Assembly (NCBI RefSeq): GCF_900105075.1
Contig: NZ_FNSK01000001.1
Coordinates: forward strand, 1,377,001-1,441,000
Direction: 5' to 3'
Source of the DNA: Rhodobacter sp. 24-YEA-8
Lineage (GTDB): Bacteria > Pseudomonadota > Alphaproteobacteria > Rhodobacterales > Rhodobacteraceae
DNA: 64,000 nt
The position numbers and the translations under genes were made by a program. The first letter of the stretch is position 1; each line of letters starts with the position of its first letter. Positions 48,971 to 58,899 of the stretch are shown piece after piece. The notes beneath the pieces are model-generated. The model worked only from the letters and a program-made list of their open reading frames with translations, was not told the origin of the DNA and searched no databases.

Positions 48971-49729
48971 TCAGCCCTTCGCATTCACCAGGGTATAGGT
49001 GCCCTCGCCTGCGAGGATGGTGCGGAACCCGCCCGGCTCATCAAGCGAGAAGACGATGATCGGAAGATCGTTGTCGCGCGCCAGCGCGATGGCGGTCGCA
49101 TCCATCACGCCGAGATGCTTTTCAAGCGCCTCGTCATAAGAGACAGTCTCGTAGCGTTTGGCATCTTCGTGTTTTTTCGGGTCTTTGTCATAGACGCCAT
49201 CGACCTTGGTGCCCTTGAACACTGCCTCGCAGCCCATTTCATTGGCCCGCAAAGTCGCAGCCGTGTCGGTGGTGAAATAGGGGTTGCCGGTGCCGGCGGC
49301 AAAGATACAGACGCGTTTCTTCTCCAGGTGGCGGACGGCACGGCGGCGGATATAGGGCTCGCAGACCTGGTCCATCGGAATGGCCGAAATCACCCGGGTG
49401 AAGACGCCGATCTGTTCGAGCGCCGATTGCATCGCGAGCGCGTTCATCACCGTGGCAAGCATGCCCATGTAATCGGCGGTGGTGCGTTCCATCCCCTGCG
49501 CCGAACCGGCAAGGCCGCGGAAGATATTGCCGCCGCCGATCACCATACAGATCTCGACGCCAAGCTCCTGCACCGCTTTGACTTCCTGGGCGATACGCGC
49601 AACCGTGGGCGGATTGAGGCCGAAGCCCTGGTCGCCCATCAGCGCCTCCCCCGAGATTTTGAGCATCACGCGAGAATATTTCACCGCCGAGGCCGTGACT
49701 GGCCCTGGCTTTGTGCTTGCGCTGGACAT
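48971..49729 (-). CDS. pyrH: UMP kinase
   Basis: A 252-residue amino-acid-kinase-fold UMP kinase, the hexameric bacterial type. The start [40 protein letters not shown] near residue 58 and [20 protein letters not shown] near 140 are diagnostic. [11 protein letters not shown] lies near 179 and [20 protein letters not shown] near 210. I chose the ATG at 49729 with GGGGA nearby; the frame is open to 49798. It heads the translation and envelope cluster. Confidence 0.96.
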   Translation of the reverse strand: MSSASTKPGPVTASAVKYSRVMLKISGEALMGDQGFGLNPPTVARIAQEVKAVQELGVEICMVIGGGNIFRGLAGSAQGMERTTADYMGMLATVMNALAMQSALEQIGVFTRVISAIPMDQVCEPYIRRRAVRHLEKKRVCIFAAGTGNPYFTTDTAATLRANEMGCEAVFKGTKVDGVYDKDPKKHEDAKRYETVSYDEALEKHLGVMDATAIALARDNDLPIIVFSLDEPGGFRTILAGEGTYTLVNAKG

Positions 49730-49843
49730 GGGAATCCCCTGGTCTTGTTCTGATTTTGAAGTTGCGCGCAAAATGGTCCAAAAGCGGGCCGGGATCAACC
49801 GGGGTTGCGGCGGATCCGCACAGGCGCGAAAGAGAGCGCGAAA

Positions 49844-49905
49844 GGGGGCGTGGCCCCCATCCCGGCAAAGCCGGGATTGACCCGGAATATTTGGATCAAA
49901 AGGAT
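49844..49905. repeat. Palindromic intergenic element, copy 2
   Basis: GGGGGC-gtg-GCCCCC (49844-49858), then ATCCCGGC-aaa-GCCGGGAT (49859-49877), then TGACCCGGAATATTTGGATC. The layout (two GC hairpins followed by a CCGG-ATATTT core) repeats that at 36412-36511. It lies between divergent pyrH and miaA. Confidence 0.65.
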
Positions 49906-49910
49906 ATTCA

Positions 49911-50777
49911 ATGCCGGATCTCTCTGCAATTTCAAGGGAGCTGCCAGTGCTGATCGCCGGACCGACGGCGAGCGGAAAATCGGCGCTGGCGCTGGAACTG
50001 GCGGCGCGGGACGGGCGTGCGGTGGTGAATGCCGATGCGCTTCAGGTCTATGAATGCTGGCGGGTCCTGTCGGCGCGGCCCTCTCTGGCCGAGGAGGCGG
50101 CGGCGGCGCATCTGCTTTACGGTCATATCGGGCGCGATGCGGAATATTCGGTTGGCCACTGGCTGCGCGAGATCACGGCTTTGCTGTCACGCCCGGTGGT
50201 GATCGTCGGCGGGACCGGGCTTTATTTCATGGCGCTGACGGAAGGTCTGGCCGGGGTGCCACCGGTGCCGCCCGCAATACGGGCCGAGGCGGACCGGCTG
50301 CGGCTGGAGGATTATCCCGCGATGCTGGCGCGGCTGGACCCCGAGACTGCCGCGCGGATCGACCTGCGCAACCCCGCCCGCGTACAGCGCGCCTGGGAGG
50401 TCTTGCGGGCATCGGGGCGCGGGCTGGCTTTCTGGCAGGCGCAGACGGGCCCCGCGCTTTTGCCACGCGCGCGCAGCGAGGCCATTGTGATCCAGCCGGA
50501 AATAAACTGGCTGAACCACCGCATCGACCGGCGTTTCGACCAGATGATCGGGACCGGAGCACTGGAGGAAGCGCGCGCCGCGCTGCCGTACTGGGATCCG
50601 GCACGCCCCTGGGCCAGGGCGATCGGGGCACCGGAACTGGTCGCCTGTCTGCGTGGCGAAACCAGCCTGGCCGATGCGATCACGGCAGCGAAAATCGCCA
50701 GCCATCAATATGCGAAACGTCAGCGCACCTGGTTTCGCAACCGGATGCGCGACTGGCAGGGGCTGGCCCTGCCCTGA
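49911..50777 (+). CDS. miaA: tRNA dimethylallyltransferase
   Basis: A 288-residue enzyme that adds an isopentenyl group to A37 of UNN-reading tRNAs. The P-loop [17 protein letters not shown] is near residues 15-30. [20 protein letters not shown] near 43, [20 protein letters not shown] near 99, and the C-terminal [17 protein letters not shown], with the conserved RQ.TWFR box, follow. The substrate prenyl group comes from the MEP pathway (dxr in this window). The start follows the palindromic element closely. Confidence 0.95.
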   Translation: MPDLSAISRELPVLIAGPTASGKSALALELAARDGRAVVNADALQVYECWRVLSARPSLAEEAAAAHLLYGHIGRDAEYSVGHWLREITALLSRPVVIVGGTGLYFMALTEGLAGVPPVPPAIRAEADRLRLEDYPAMLARLDPETAARIDLRNPARVQRAWEVLRASGRGLAFWQAQTGPALLPRARSEAIVIQPEINWLNHRIDRRFDQMIGTGALEEARAALPYWDPARPWARAIGAPELVACLRGETSLADAITAAKIASHQYAKRQRTWFRNRMRDWQGLALP

Positions 50778-50957
50778 GGCGCGCCCTGCCCCATCCGACT
50801 GCTGCGGCTTTGCCGGCGACCTGCGGAAAGTCCACAAATTTACCCCCAGCTTTCCGCAAGCTCTGTGGATAACTTATCTGAAATACAATCTTTTTGGTTT
50901 CATTTTTGCAGTCGTGCCGCTTACCTTTCGGCCATCGGCAGAAAAGATAAGAAGACT

Positions 50958-51755
50958 ATGCAAGACTTTACCGCGATTTCAAACCTCCGGGTCCTCGCCA
51001 TTCCACGCCTTGCCGCCGCCGGCCGCTGGCGTGTGGAGGCGATGCGATCTCTGTCGGAATCCTGCCTTTTGTGGTTCACCAAAGGCCAGGGCCGTATCAC
51101 GGTCCAGGGGCAGACGCGCGGCTACACCGCACATAATGTGGTTTTCATCCCGCCGGGTGTTATGCATGGCTTTGATGCCGGCCCTTCGGTTTTCGGCACG
51201 GCGGTCTTTTTCGGGCGTAATTGTGGGCTGCCTTTGCCCGCATCGCCGCAGCATCTGCGGATCCGCGAAGTCCATGCGCAGCAGGAAATCAACGTCTTGC
51301 TTGATTCGATTTCGCGCGAGATGAGTTCGGATGTGCCGGCCCATGATCGTGCCACCGGCCATTATCTGGGGCTTCTCGGGGTCTGGCTGGAGCGCCAGGC
51401 CGCACGGGCCGAGCCGGAAACCACCCGTCCCGATGCCAGCCGCCGGCTTGCCGCGCGCTATTCCAGCCTTCTGGAACGGGAATACCGCTCTGGTCTTGGT
51501 GTTGCGGATTTTGCGGCAAAGCTGAATGTCACGCCCACCCATCTGTCGCGCTGCTGCAAACAGTCCTGCGGCAAACCGGCCTCGGTTCTGTTGCAGGACC
51601 GCCGTATCTTCGAGGCGCAGCGTCTTCTGAGCGAGACGAAGATCCCGGTGGGCCATATCGCAGCCAGCCTTGGCTTTGCCTCGCCGGCCTATTTCACCCG
51701 CGCCTTCCACCATATGACCGGCAAGTCGCCGACGGCATTCCGCCGCGCTGGCTGA
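50958..51755 (+). CDS. AraC-family transcriptional regulator
   Basis: A 265-residue regulator with an N-terminal cupin-like sensor (LLWFTKGQGRITVQGQTRGY and VVFIPPGVMHGFDAG, roughly residues 35-85). The C-terminal double helix-turn-helix follows: GVADFAAKLNVTPTHLSRCC, then RLLSETKIPVGHIAASLGFA and the signature YFTRAFHHMTGKSPTAFR. The ATG at 50958 follows AAGAAG; 31 upstream codons are open without support. It lies 440 bases upstream of a complete peptide ABC system on the same strand and is its probable regulator. Confidence 0.9.
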   Translation: MQDFTAISNLRVLAIPRLAAAGRWRVEAMRSLSESCLLWFTKGQGRITVQGQTRGYTAHNVVFIPPGVMHGFDAGPSVFGTAVFFGRNCGLPLPASPQHLRIREVHAQQEINVLLDSISREMSSDVPAHDRATGHYLGLLGVWLERQAARAEPETTRPDASRRLAARYSSLLEREYRSGLGVADFAAKLNVTPTHLSRCCKQSCGKPASVLLQDRRIFEAQRLLSETKIPVGHIAASLGFASPAYFTRAFHHMTGKSPTAFRRAG

Positions 51756-52194
51756 GCCGGGGGCCAGAGGCCGGCAAGGCGCATCAACACGTTCAGCCGG
51801 CCCGCCTGGCCCATGCGCCTTGCGGGGCCTGCTGCCGGGCCCGCGACTGCCGGGCACCGGCGGCTGAACCTGCAAAGCGTCGTTAACATTTCCTTAGTCC
51901 CGATATCGCAAAAGCCCTGCGACTGGTCTGTCAAAAGCATTGACGCGAAAGCGGAAAACATGCGCAATGGACGGACCAGGGAATGAAGCTGGCGGAAAAA
52001 ATCCGGCCCGCAACGCAGATCCCGCCATCCTGTTTCGCGGCGCAGTTCCTGCGTGGCCAGGCAGTTCCGGCCGTTCCGGCATAAGCCCGGACAGGCTCTG
52101 GAAGGGCACTGCAGCCGGGAGAGAACAGCACGTCCCGGACCTCGTTTGCGCGACGCTTTCCGCCTCGCGTCCGAGCCTGACAGGGAGATGATGA
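51756..52194. promoter_or_regulatory. Upstream region of the second peptide ABC operon
   Basis: No gene recognised in about 440 bases. A GC-rich repeat-laden stretch (51760-51865) looks like a terminator region for the AraC gene, with CAGCCGGC and related pairings. A weak promoter candidate is TTGACG (51940), 17 bases, CGCAAT. AGGGAGATGATGA before 52195 is the ribosome-binding site. Confidence 0.4.
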
Positions 52195-53850
52195 ATGACC
52201 CGGAATACCGATACCGATACCGATACCCGTCTGCACCCCGCCGCAACAATGTATGCCGAAGAGCATCGCGCGGGCCAGCTCAGCCGCCGTGAATTCCTGA
52301 CCCGTACCACCGCGCTTGGCGTGGCGGCGCCGGTCGCCTGGGGGCTGCTGGGGCTGGACGCCCCGGCCTATGCCGAAGGCACGCCGACGCCCGGCGGCAC
52401 TTTGCGCATGTCGATGGAGCTGAAAGCGCTGAAAGACCCGCGCACCTCTGACTGGAGCCAGATCGCCAATTTCATGCGCGGCTGGCTGGAATATCTGGTC
52501 GAGTACAACAATGACGGCTCGATCCGCGGCATGTTGCTGGAAAGCTGGGAGGCCAATGACGACGCGACCGAATATACCCTGAAGGTGCGTCAGGGCGTGA
52601 AATGGTCGAATGGTGACGATTTCACCGCCGAAGACGTGGCGCATAACTTCGCACGCTGGTGCGATGGTTCGGTCGAAGGCAATTCGATGGCGGCGCGCTG
52701 TGTCGGTCTGCGGGACGGGAGCGAGGGCGGCAAGATGCGCGACGGTGCGGTCACCGTGGTCGATGGCTCGACCGTGAAACTGGTGCTGAGCGCCCCCGAT
52801 ATCGCCCTGATCGCGGCATTGGCCGATTATCCCGGCATGGTCGTTCATAAAAGCTATGAGAATGGTGATCCGACCCAGACACCGGGAACCGGACCGTTCA
52901 AATATGATAATTTTGAAACCGGCGTGCGCGCCTCGCTGGTGAAATCGGATCAGCCCTGGTGGGGGACCGAGGTTTATGGCGGGCCCTGGCTGGACCGGAT
53001 CGAATATTACGATCTCGGCACCGACCCGGCGGCCGAGGTTGGGGCAGCAGGCTCGGGCGAGATTGATGCGACATATCAGTCAGTTGGCGAGTTCATCGAA
53101 GTGCTCGACGCCATGGGCTGGGATAAATCAGAAGCGGTGACCTCTGCGACGCTGGCGGTCCGGTTCAACCAGCTGGCCGAGGAATATAAGGATGTCAGGA
53201 ACCGCACCGGCCTGATCAAATGCGTCGACAATGCCGTTGTGCTTGAACTGGGCTATTCCGGCCTTGGTACGGTTGCCGAAAATCACCATGTCTGCCCTAT
53301 CCATCCGGAATATTTCCAGCTGCCGCCGGTGGTGACCGATCCGGCCGCCGGCAAGGCGCTGGTCACTGAGGCCGGTTATGGTGATTTCGAATTCGAACTG
53401 ATCTCGCTTGATGACGCCTGGCAGGCTGCAACCTGCGACGCCATCGCAGCCCAGATCCGCGACGCCGGTCTCAAGATCAAACGGACCGTGTTGCCGGGTT
53501 CGACCTTCTGGAATGACTGGACCAAATATCCTTTCTCGGCCACCGAATGGAATATGCGTCCGCTTGGCGTCCAGGTTCTGTCGGTTGCCTATCGCAGCGG
53601 CGAGGCCTGGAACGAATCCGCCTTTTCGAATGCGGAATTCGATGCTGAGCTTGGCAAGGCCCTGGCGATCAACGACGCGACCGAGCGCAGCAAGGTCATG
53701 AAACGGGTCGAGGAAATCATGCAGGAGCAGGGCGTGCTCGTGCAATCCTACTGGCGCTCGCTCTATCGTCATACCGATCCGAAGGTGAAGGATTGCGGCA
53801 TCCACGCAACCTTTGAACACCATCATTACAAGTGGTGGATCGCCGCCTGA
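52195..53850 (+). CDS. Peptide-type ABC transporter substrate-binding protein, Tat-exported
   Basis: A 551-residue family-5 solute-binding protein. The leader has a 12-residue polar repeat ([10 protein letters not shown], coded by a hexanucleotide repeat), then [18 protein letters not shown] with twin arginines at 31-32 and cleavage after AYA near residue 60. Mature motifs include [20 protein letters not shown] and [20 protein letters not shown], shared with the binding protein at 17340-18971. The C-terminus [10 protein letters not shown] is His/Trp-rich. It begins the second peptide importer. Ligand unknown. Confidence 0.92.
   Translation: MTRNTDTDTDTRLHPAATMYAEEHRAGQLSRREFLTRTTALGVAAPVAWGLLGLDAPAYAEGTPTPGGTLRMSMELKALKDPRTSDWSQIANFMRGWLEYLVEYNNDGSIRGMLLESWEANDDATEYTLKVRQGVKWSNGDDFTAEDVAHNFARWCDGSVEGNSMAARCVGLRDGSEGGKMRDGAVTVVDGSTVKLVLSAPDIALIAALADYPGMVVHKSYENGDPTQTPGTGPFKYDNFETGVRASLVKSDQPWWGTEVYGGPWLDRIEYYDLGTDPAAEVGAAGSGEIDATYQSVGEFIEVLDAMGWDKSEAVTSATLAVRFNQLAEEYKDVRNRTGLIKCVDNAVVLELGYSGLGTVAENHHVCPIHPEYFQLPPVVTDPAAGKALVTEAGYGDFEFELISLDDAWQAATCDAIAAQIRDAGLKIKRTVLPGSTFWNDWTKYPFSATEWNMRPLGVQVLSVAYRSGEAWNESAFSNAEFDAELGKALAINDATERSKVMKRVEEIMQEQGVLVQSYWRSLYRHTDPKVKDCGIHATFEHHHYKWWIAA
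52206..52229 (+). repeat. Hexanucleotide tandem repeat in the signal-peptide leader
   Basis: ACCGAT repeated three times plus a partial unit, encoding Thr-Asp pairs just after the start of the binding-protein gene. Being a multiple of three, length change would not shift the frame. Confidence 0.8.
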
Positions 53851-53952
53851 TGCGGTTCCTGGGGCAGGCACCGCCCTGCCCCGTTTCCGCCCCGCCCCCG
53901 GGGCCTTCAGCCAACAAGCCGCCGCCTTCCCTGACCCGGAAGAGGAGAAGCC

Positions 53953-55038
53953 ATGTTCGCCTTTGTCCTGCGCCGTATCGGCGTGATGTTCCTGACTGTC
54001 CTTGCGCTGACCTTTATTGTCTTCTGGCTGACCAATCTGCCGCCCAACCTGGAAAAGCTCGCGAAATCCGAAGCTTCAGTGCGGATGAGCGATGCAGAAG
54101 TCGCAAGCTGGCTCGACCGCAACGGCTATGGCGCCCCGACGCTGCATCGCTACGGGCAATGGCTTGGCGTCATGCCAGGCTGGACCCGCGAAGAAGATGG
54201 CCGCTTTACCGGCCGCTGCATCAGCGGGACGGTGGCGACCCTTGACAATATCCCGGGCCGCTGCGGCATTCTCCAGGGGCAATGGGGCTTTTCCACCGTG
54301 TTCAAACAGCCGGTGGCCGATGTGATCAGACGCGCGCTGTCGATGACCTCCTGGCTGATGCTCTGGGTGATGATCGTGATGGTGCCGACCGCGCTGACCC
54401 TTGGCGTGCTCTCGGGCATGCGCGAAGGGTCCTGGACCGACCGCATCCTCTCGGGCTTTGCCATCGTGACCACGGCAACGCCGGAATATGTCTCGGGCGT
54501 GATCTTCATCGTGGTCTTTGCCTCGGCCACGGTTGGCATCTCGCCGGTACTGGCCGAGATGGGCTGGATCGAGGGCAAGACGCTTTTCCAGGGCACCGCC
54601 ACCAGCGCCATGGATAAGATCACCTTCTGGAATTTCGCGCTGCCGGTGATGACCATCGCGCTTTACGGCATCGGATACATCGCCCGCATGACCCGCGCCT
54701 CGATGACCGAGGTGATGAGCCAGCAATATATCCGCACCGCACGCCTCAAGGGCGTCAGCTTTGCCCAGGTCGTCATGAAACACGCGCTGAGAAACGCGCT
54801 GATCGCACCTTTCACGGTGATCATGCTGCAATTCCCCTGGCTGCTGAATGGCGTGGTGATTGTCGAAACCCTGTTCAATTACAAAGGCTTCGGCTGGACA
54901 CTCGTGCAGGCAGCCGGGAACAATGACATCCCGCTCCTGCTCGGCTGTTCCGTTGTCGCGGTGATCGTCGTGCTGATCACGCAGCTGATCTCGGATATCG
55001 GCTATGTCTTCCTCAACCCCCGCATCCGGCTGAGCTGA
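53953..55038 (+). CDS. Peptide-type ABC transporter permease (DppB class)
   Basis: A 361-residue permease. The first helix is at residues 9-29 (IGVMFLTVLALTFIVFWLTN), followed by a large periplasmic loop of about 100 residues with two cysteines (GRCISG and GRCGIL) and five further helices. The coupling loop contains SQQYIRTARLKGVSFAQVVM, and VIVETLFNYKGFGWTLVQAA is the DppB-type ending motif. The loop is larger than in E. coli DppB (339 residues). It follows the binding-protein gene after about 100 bases. Confidence 0.92.
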   Translation: MFAFVLRRIGVMFLTVLALTFIVFWLTNLPPNLEKLAKSEASVRMSDAEVASWLDRNGYGAPTLHRYGQWLGVMPGWTREEDGRFTGRCISGTVATLDNIPGRCGILQGQWGFSTVFKQPVADVIRRALSMTSWLMLWVMIVMVPTALTLGVLSGMREGSWTDRILSGFAIVTTATPEYVSGVIFIVVFASATVGISPVLAEMGWIEGKTLFQGTATSAMDKITFWNFALPVMTIALYGIGYIARMTRASMTEVMSQQYIRTARLKGVSFAQVVMKHALRNALIAPFTVIMLQFPWLLNGVVIVETLFNYKGFGWTLVQAAGNNDIPLLLGCSVVAVIVVLITQLISDIGYVFLNPRIRLS

Positions 55039-55048
55039 GGAGAGACAG

Positions 55049-56212
55049 ATGCAAGACCTCTCCTGGCTCCAGATTGTCCTGAAATCCAGCCTCGCCTTCG
55101 CGCCGGTCTGGATCGCCCTGATCGCCACATTCATCCTGTCGATCCGGTACCGCCGCCGCCTCGGCCTTTACGGCAAGCTTTTCGATTCCATCGTGGGCCA
55201 GATCGGCTTTGCCGTGGTGATGTTCTGGATCTTCACGGCAATATTCGCCGATCTGATCATCACTCATGACCCCCTCGTGCAGCTGTCGGGGATGAAAAAC
55301 AAACTCCCCGGCACGGCCCTCGCCACCGCGGCCGAAGGGGGCTATCCATGGTATCTGCTCGGCGGCGACAACCTCGCCCGTGACGTGTTTTCGCGCATGG
55401 TGATGGGCGCGCGTGAGGTGCTGAAAATCGCCCCGGCCGCCACCGTCTTCGCCTTCATGGTCGGGATCACGCTGGGCCTGCCCGCCGGCTATTTCGCGGG
55501 GAAGTTCGACACGCTCCTTTCCTTCGTCGCTAATCTCGTGCTGGCCTTCCCGGTGATCCTGCTCTTCTACCTGCTGGTCACACCTGAAATCGTCGAGACC
55601 GGGATCCCGATTTACTTTGCCGCAGCGCTGTTTCTCTTCCCGGTGATCTTCTTCACCGTGCTTTTCAACTCGCGCTTCCACATGCTGCCCGCGCGCCGCA
55701 ACCTCTATGTCGGCCTGACGCTCGTGATCGGGCTCTGGGCCTGGGCGGGGCTCGCTTTCAGTAAAGACCCGACCGGCCTCTTCTCGATGAGCCCCAATAT
55801 GCTCAACGTCTTTGTTTCGGTGGTCTTCGTGAACTCCCCCGGCGTCTTCCGCATCGTGCGCGGCCTGACCATGGACATCAAAGCCCGCGATTACGTCGCC
55901 GCCGGCCAGACCCGCGGCGAGGGACCGTGGTATATCATGCTGTGGGAGATCCTGCCCAATGCGCGCGGCCCCCTGATCGTCGATTTCTGCCTCAGGATCG
56001 GCTATACCACCATCCTCCTCGGCACGCTCGGCTTCTTCGGCCTCGGCGTCTCGCCGGAAAGCCCCGACTGGGGCTCCACCATCGATGATGGCCGCCGCCT
56101 CCTCGCAATCTTCCCCCATGCCGCCCTCGTTCCCGCCATTGCGCTGATGAGCCTCGTTCTCGGCCTCAACCTCCTCGCCGACGGGTTGCGCGAAGAAAGC
56201 CTGAAAGACTGA
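55049..56212 (+). CDS. Peptide-type ABC transporter permease (DppC class), long form
   Basis: A 387-residue permease, about 90 residues longer than typical DppC. The extra length comes from an additional N-terminal helix (LAFAPVWIALIATFILSI) and a mid-protein insertion with two helices (residues about 185-245). The coupling loop ARDYVAAGQTRGEGPWYIML and GTLGFFGLGVSPESPDWGST are standard, as is the ending GLNLLADGLREESL. It is 10 bases from the DppB-class gene. The longer form is unlike the DppC-class protein at 15475-16323. Confidence 0.9.
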   Translation: MQDLSWLQIVLKSSLAFAPVWIALIATFILSIRYRRRLGLYGKLFDSIVGQIGFAVVMFWIFTAIFADLIITHDPLVQLSGMKNKLPGTALATAAEGGYPWYLLGGDNLARDVFSRMVMGAREVLKIAPAATVFAFMVGITLGLPAGYFAGKFDTLLSFVANLVLAFPVILLFYLLVTPEIVETGIPIYFAAALFLFPVIFFTVLFNSRFHMLPARRNLYVGLTLVIGLWAWAGLAFSKDPTGLFSMSPNMLNVFVSVVFVNSPGVFRIVRGLTMDIKARDYVAAGQTRGEGPWYIMLWEILPNARGPLIVDFCLRIGYTTILLGTLGFFGLGVSPESPDWGSTIDDGRRLLAIFPHAALVPAIALMSLVLGLNLLADGLREESLKD

Positions 56213-56257
56213 TTTCATCTGTCCCTGAATATCCCGGGGTCCGGGGCAGCGCCCCGG
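56213..56257. repeat. Palindromic intergenic element, copy 3 (inverted)
   Basis: TTTCATCTGTCCCTGAATAT followed by CCCGGGG and the stem CCGGGGC-agc-GCCCCGG. Read in reverse it repeats the GGGATATT...GACAGATGAAA core and GC hairpin seen at 36412-36511. It starts on the stop codon of the permease and lies inside the operon, before the ATPase gene. Confidence 0.75.
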
Positions 56258-56279
56258 CCAGCAGCCAAAGGAAACCCAT

Positions 56280-58373
56280 ATGACCGCGAAGCCGAGCACC
56301 TGGGACCCTTCACAGCCGATCCTCGAAATCGAGAATCTCTCGATCACCTTTTTCACCCGCCTGCGTCAGATCCCGGCGGTGATGGATTTCTCCTGCAGGG
56401 TGATGGCGGGCGAATCCATGGGCCTTGTCGGAGAATCCGGTTGCGGCAAATCCACTGTGGCACTCGCGGTGATGCGCGACCTCGGCAAAAACGGCCGCAT
56501 CACTGCCGGGCGTATCCTCTTCAAAGGCCAGGACCTCACCACCATGAGCGAGGAAGACCTGCGCCGTATACGTGGTTCTGAGATCGCGATGATCTACCAG
56601 GAGCCGATGGCCTCGCTCAATCCCGCGATGAAGATCGGCGCGCAACTGGCGGAAGTCCCGATGATTCATCGTGGGATGGGCCGCGCGGAAGCCTGGGCGC
56701 TCGCCCGCCAGATCGTCGCCGATGTGCGGCTGCCCGATCCGGACCGGATGCTGAATTCCTATCCGCATCAGCTGTCCGGCGGCCAGCAACAGCGCATCGT
56801 CATCGCCATGGCGCTGATGGCGAAACCGGCGCTTCTGATCCTCGATGAGCCGACCACTGCACTTGATGTCACCGTCGAGGCCGGCATTGTCGCCCTTGTC
56901 AAAGAACTCGGCGAGAAATACGGCACTTCGATGCTGTTCATCAGCCACAATCTCGGCCTCATCCTCGATGTCTGTGACCGGCTTTGTGTGATGTATTCCG
57001 GCGAAGCGGTCGAGACCGGCAATGTCACTGAGGTCTTCACCGAGATGCGCCATCCCTATACCCAGGCCCTGTTCCGCGCGATCCCGCTGCCCGGAGCTGA
57101 CAAAAACGCCCGCCCGCTGATCTCGATCCCCGGCAATTTCCCGCTGCCGCATGAACGCCCCAATGGCTGCAATTTCGGCCCGCGCTGCGATTATTTCGAG
57201 GCCGGGCGCTGCGATACGGGTGACATCGCCATGGAGCCGGTTACCGGCGGTGACCGTCACGCGACCCGCTGCCTGAAATGGCAGGAGATCGACTGGAACG
57301 CGCCGCCCGGGGTAGCCAAAGCCCGTAAAAAGCTGCCGCCGGGTGAGATCGTTCTGAAAATGGATGATCTGAGGAAATATTACCAGGTTTCCTCGGGGGC
57401 CTTCGGCGGCGGTCTGACCAAAGTCGTCAAGGCCAATGAGACGCTGAGTTTCGAGGCCCGGAAAGGCGAGACCCTTGCAATCGTCGGGGAATCGGGTTGT
57501 GGCAAATCCACCTTCGCCAGGGTGCTGATGGGGCTGGAGACCGCCACTTCGGGCAAGATCATGCTGTTTGATGAAAACGTGCAATCCACGCCGATCCAGA
57601 AACGCGGCGCCGATACGGTGTCGAAACTGCAGATGGTGTTCCAGAACCCGTTCGACACGCTGAACCCCTCGATGACAGTCGGGCGCCAGATCATCCGCGC
57701 GCTGGAGGTCTTTCATTACGGCGACAGTGACGCCGCGCGTCAGGCCCGGATGCTCGAGCTTCTTGACCTCGTGAAACTGCCGCGCGCATTCGCCGAACGG
57801 ATGCCGCGCCAGCTTTCGGGCGGACAAAAGCAGCGCGTCGGCATCGCCCGTGCCTTCGCGGGCGGTGCGAAAGTGGTGGTCGCGGATGAGCCGGTCTCGG
57901 CGCTGGATGTCTCGGTCCAGGCAGCGGTCACCGATCTGCTGATGGATATCCAGCGCGAGAATGGCACGACGCTTTTGTTCATCAGCCACGATCTTTCCAT
58001 CGTGCGCTATCTCAGCGACCGGGTGATGGTGATGTATCTTGGCCATGTGGTCGAGATGGGCACGACGGATCAGGTTTTCGCCCCCCCCTATCACCCCTAT
58101 ACCGAGGCGCTTTTATCCGCAGTGCCGATTGCCGATCCGACGGTGACGCGCAAACATATCGTGCTGGAGGGCGAGATCCCCTCGGCAATGAACCCGCCGC
58201 CGGGCTGCCCGTTCCAGACGCGCTGCCGCTGGAAATCCCAGGTCGAGGGCGGAATCTGTGATCGCGTGATGCCGCCGGTTCTGCAGCTTGCCGGCGGGCA
58301 TCAGATCAAATGCCACCTTTCGTCCGCGCAATTTGCCGCGATGGAGCCGGTGATCCGCATCGCCGCCGAATGA
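56280..58373 (+). CDS. Peptide-type ABC transporter, double ATP-binding protein
   Basis: A 697-residue fusion of DppD- and DppF-class ATPases. Each half shows Walker A (both GESGCGKST), signature (LSGGQQQRIVIAMAL, LSGGQKQRVGIARAF) and Walker B (LLILDEPTTALD, VVVADEPVSALD). Each half ends with the oligopeptide C-terminal zinc-like cysteine cluster: CNFGPRCDYFEAGRC and CPFQTRCRWKSQVEGGICD. It is longer than the fused ATPase at 13850-15478 because both C-terminal clusters are retained. It is the last gene of the operon. Confidence 0.94.
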   Translation: MTAKPSTWDPSQPILEIENLSITFFTRLRQIPAVMDFSCRVMAGESMGLVGESGCGKSTVALAVMRDLGKNGRITAGRILFKGQDLTTMSEEDLRRIRGSEIAMIYQEPMASLNPAMKIGAQLAEVPMIHRGMGRAEAWALARQIVADVRLPDPDRMLNSYPHQLSGGQQQRIVIAMALMAKPALLILDEPTTALDVTVEAGIVALVKELGEKYGTSMLFISHNLGLILDVCDRLCVMYSGEAVETGNVTEVFTEMRHPYTQALFRAIPLPGADKNARPLISIPGNFPLPHERPNGCNFGPRCDYFEAGRCDTGDIAMEPVTGGDRHATRCLKWQEIDWNAPPGVAKARKKLPPGEIVLKMDDLRKYYQVSSGAFGGGLTKVVKANETLSFEARKGETLAIVGESGCGKSTFARVLMGLETATSGKIMLFDENVQSTPIQKRGADTVSKLQMVFQNPFDTLNPSMTVGRQIIRALEVFHYGDSDAARQARMLELLDLVKLPRAFAERMPRQLSGGQKQRVGIARAFAGGAKVVVADEPVSALDVSVQAAVTDLLMDIQRENGTTLLFISHDLSIVRYLSDRVMVMYLGHVVEMGTTDQVFAPPYHPYTEALLSAVPIADPTVTRKHIVLEGEIPSAMNPPPGCPFQTRCRWKSQVEGGICDRVMPPVLQLAGGHQIKCHLSSAQFAAMEPVIRIAAE

Positions 58374-58397
58374 TCGGCCAGCGGTTTAACGGGTGGC

Positions 58398-58712
58398 TTA
58401 ACGGGTGATTTCACGCGCCAGCCGTTCGGCATTGGCTTTGATACGGCGGCGGACCGGGCGCAATGCGGCCTCGGCCATTGTCGCGGGGGAGGCCCCCTTC
58501 ATCGCGGCCTTCATCACCGCGATCTGCGCCTCTTGCAGGGCTGCGAGTTTTTCCGACACCATCCGCGCATTCTCACCCGGTGAAACCGGCCACATCCCCA
58601 TCATCCCGGCCATCCGCATCGCGATAACCGCCTGAGCCTCGGCCATCATGACCGAAGATCGCAGGCCGAGGCGCATCATCTGTGCGGCGCTGGGGGGCAG
58701 GAATGGAAACAT
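58398..58712 (-). CDS. Small Ala/Met-rich protein ('antifreeze' family of Rhodobacterales)
   Basis: A 104-residue, strongly helical protein: MFPFLPPSAAQMMRLGLRSS, then MMAEAQAVIAMRMAGMMGMW, GENARMVSEKLAALQEAQIA, and a basic end ALRPVRRRIKANAERLAREI. Homologues in Rhodobacteraceae are labelled antifreeze protein only because of alanine-rich helices; the pattern is closer to phasin-like proteins. True function is unknown. The start is uncertain: ATGs at 58730 and 58772 are also in frame. It is convergent with the ABC operon. Confidence 0.65.
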   Translation of the reverse strand: MFPFLPPSAAQMMRLGLRSSVMMAEAQAVIAMRMAGMMGMWPVSPGENARMVSEKLAALQEAQIAVMKAAMKGASPATMAEAALRPVRRRIKANAERLAREITR

Positions 58713-58813
58713 GACCGGGACCTTTGACATGCCCGCCGGGCAGGGATGATCTGTCTTCTCGAAGAGCGGCAACTTAGGCGAAAGATTTCCACAGGCAAGT
58801 TAACAAATGACGA

Positions 58814-58845
58814 CGCCGGCGGAATTCCGTATTTCCCCGCCGGCG
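58814..58845. terminator. Hairpin downstream of the YtcJ-like gene
   Basis: A perfect 9-bp stem CGCCGGCGG / CCGCCGGCG with a 14-base loop, between the amidohydrolase stop and the small gene start. T-richness on the minus side is weak. Confidence 0.6.
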
Positions 58846-58899
58846 ACTGTCTCAGTTTTGCTTCAGGTGCCGTAACGTCACCGTCTTTTGGTTCAGATA

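Noticed and set aside
52195..52240. Phase-variable switch at the hexanucleotide repeat
   Set aside because: The unit is six bases, so gain or loss keeps the reading frame; it cannot switch the gene off.
56310..58094. A 594-codon minus-strand frame opposite the double ATPase
   Set aside because: Complement of conserved Walker and signature coding; His/Arg-rich translation typical of a shadow frame.
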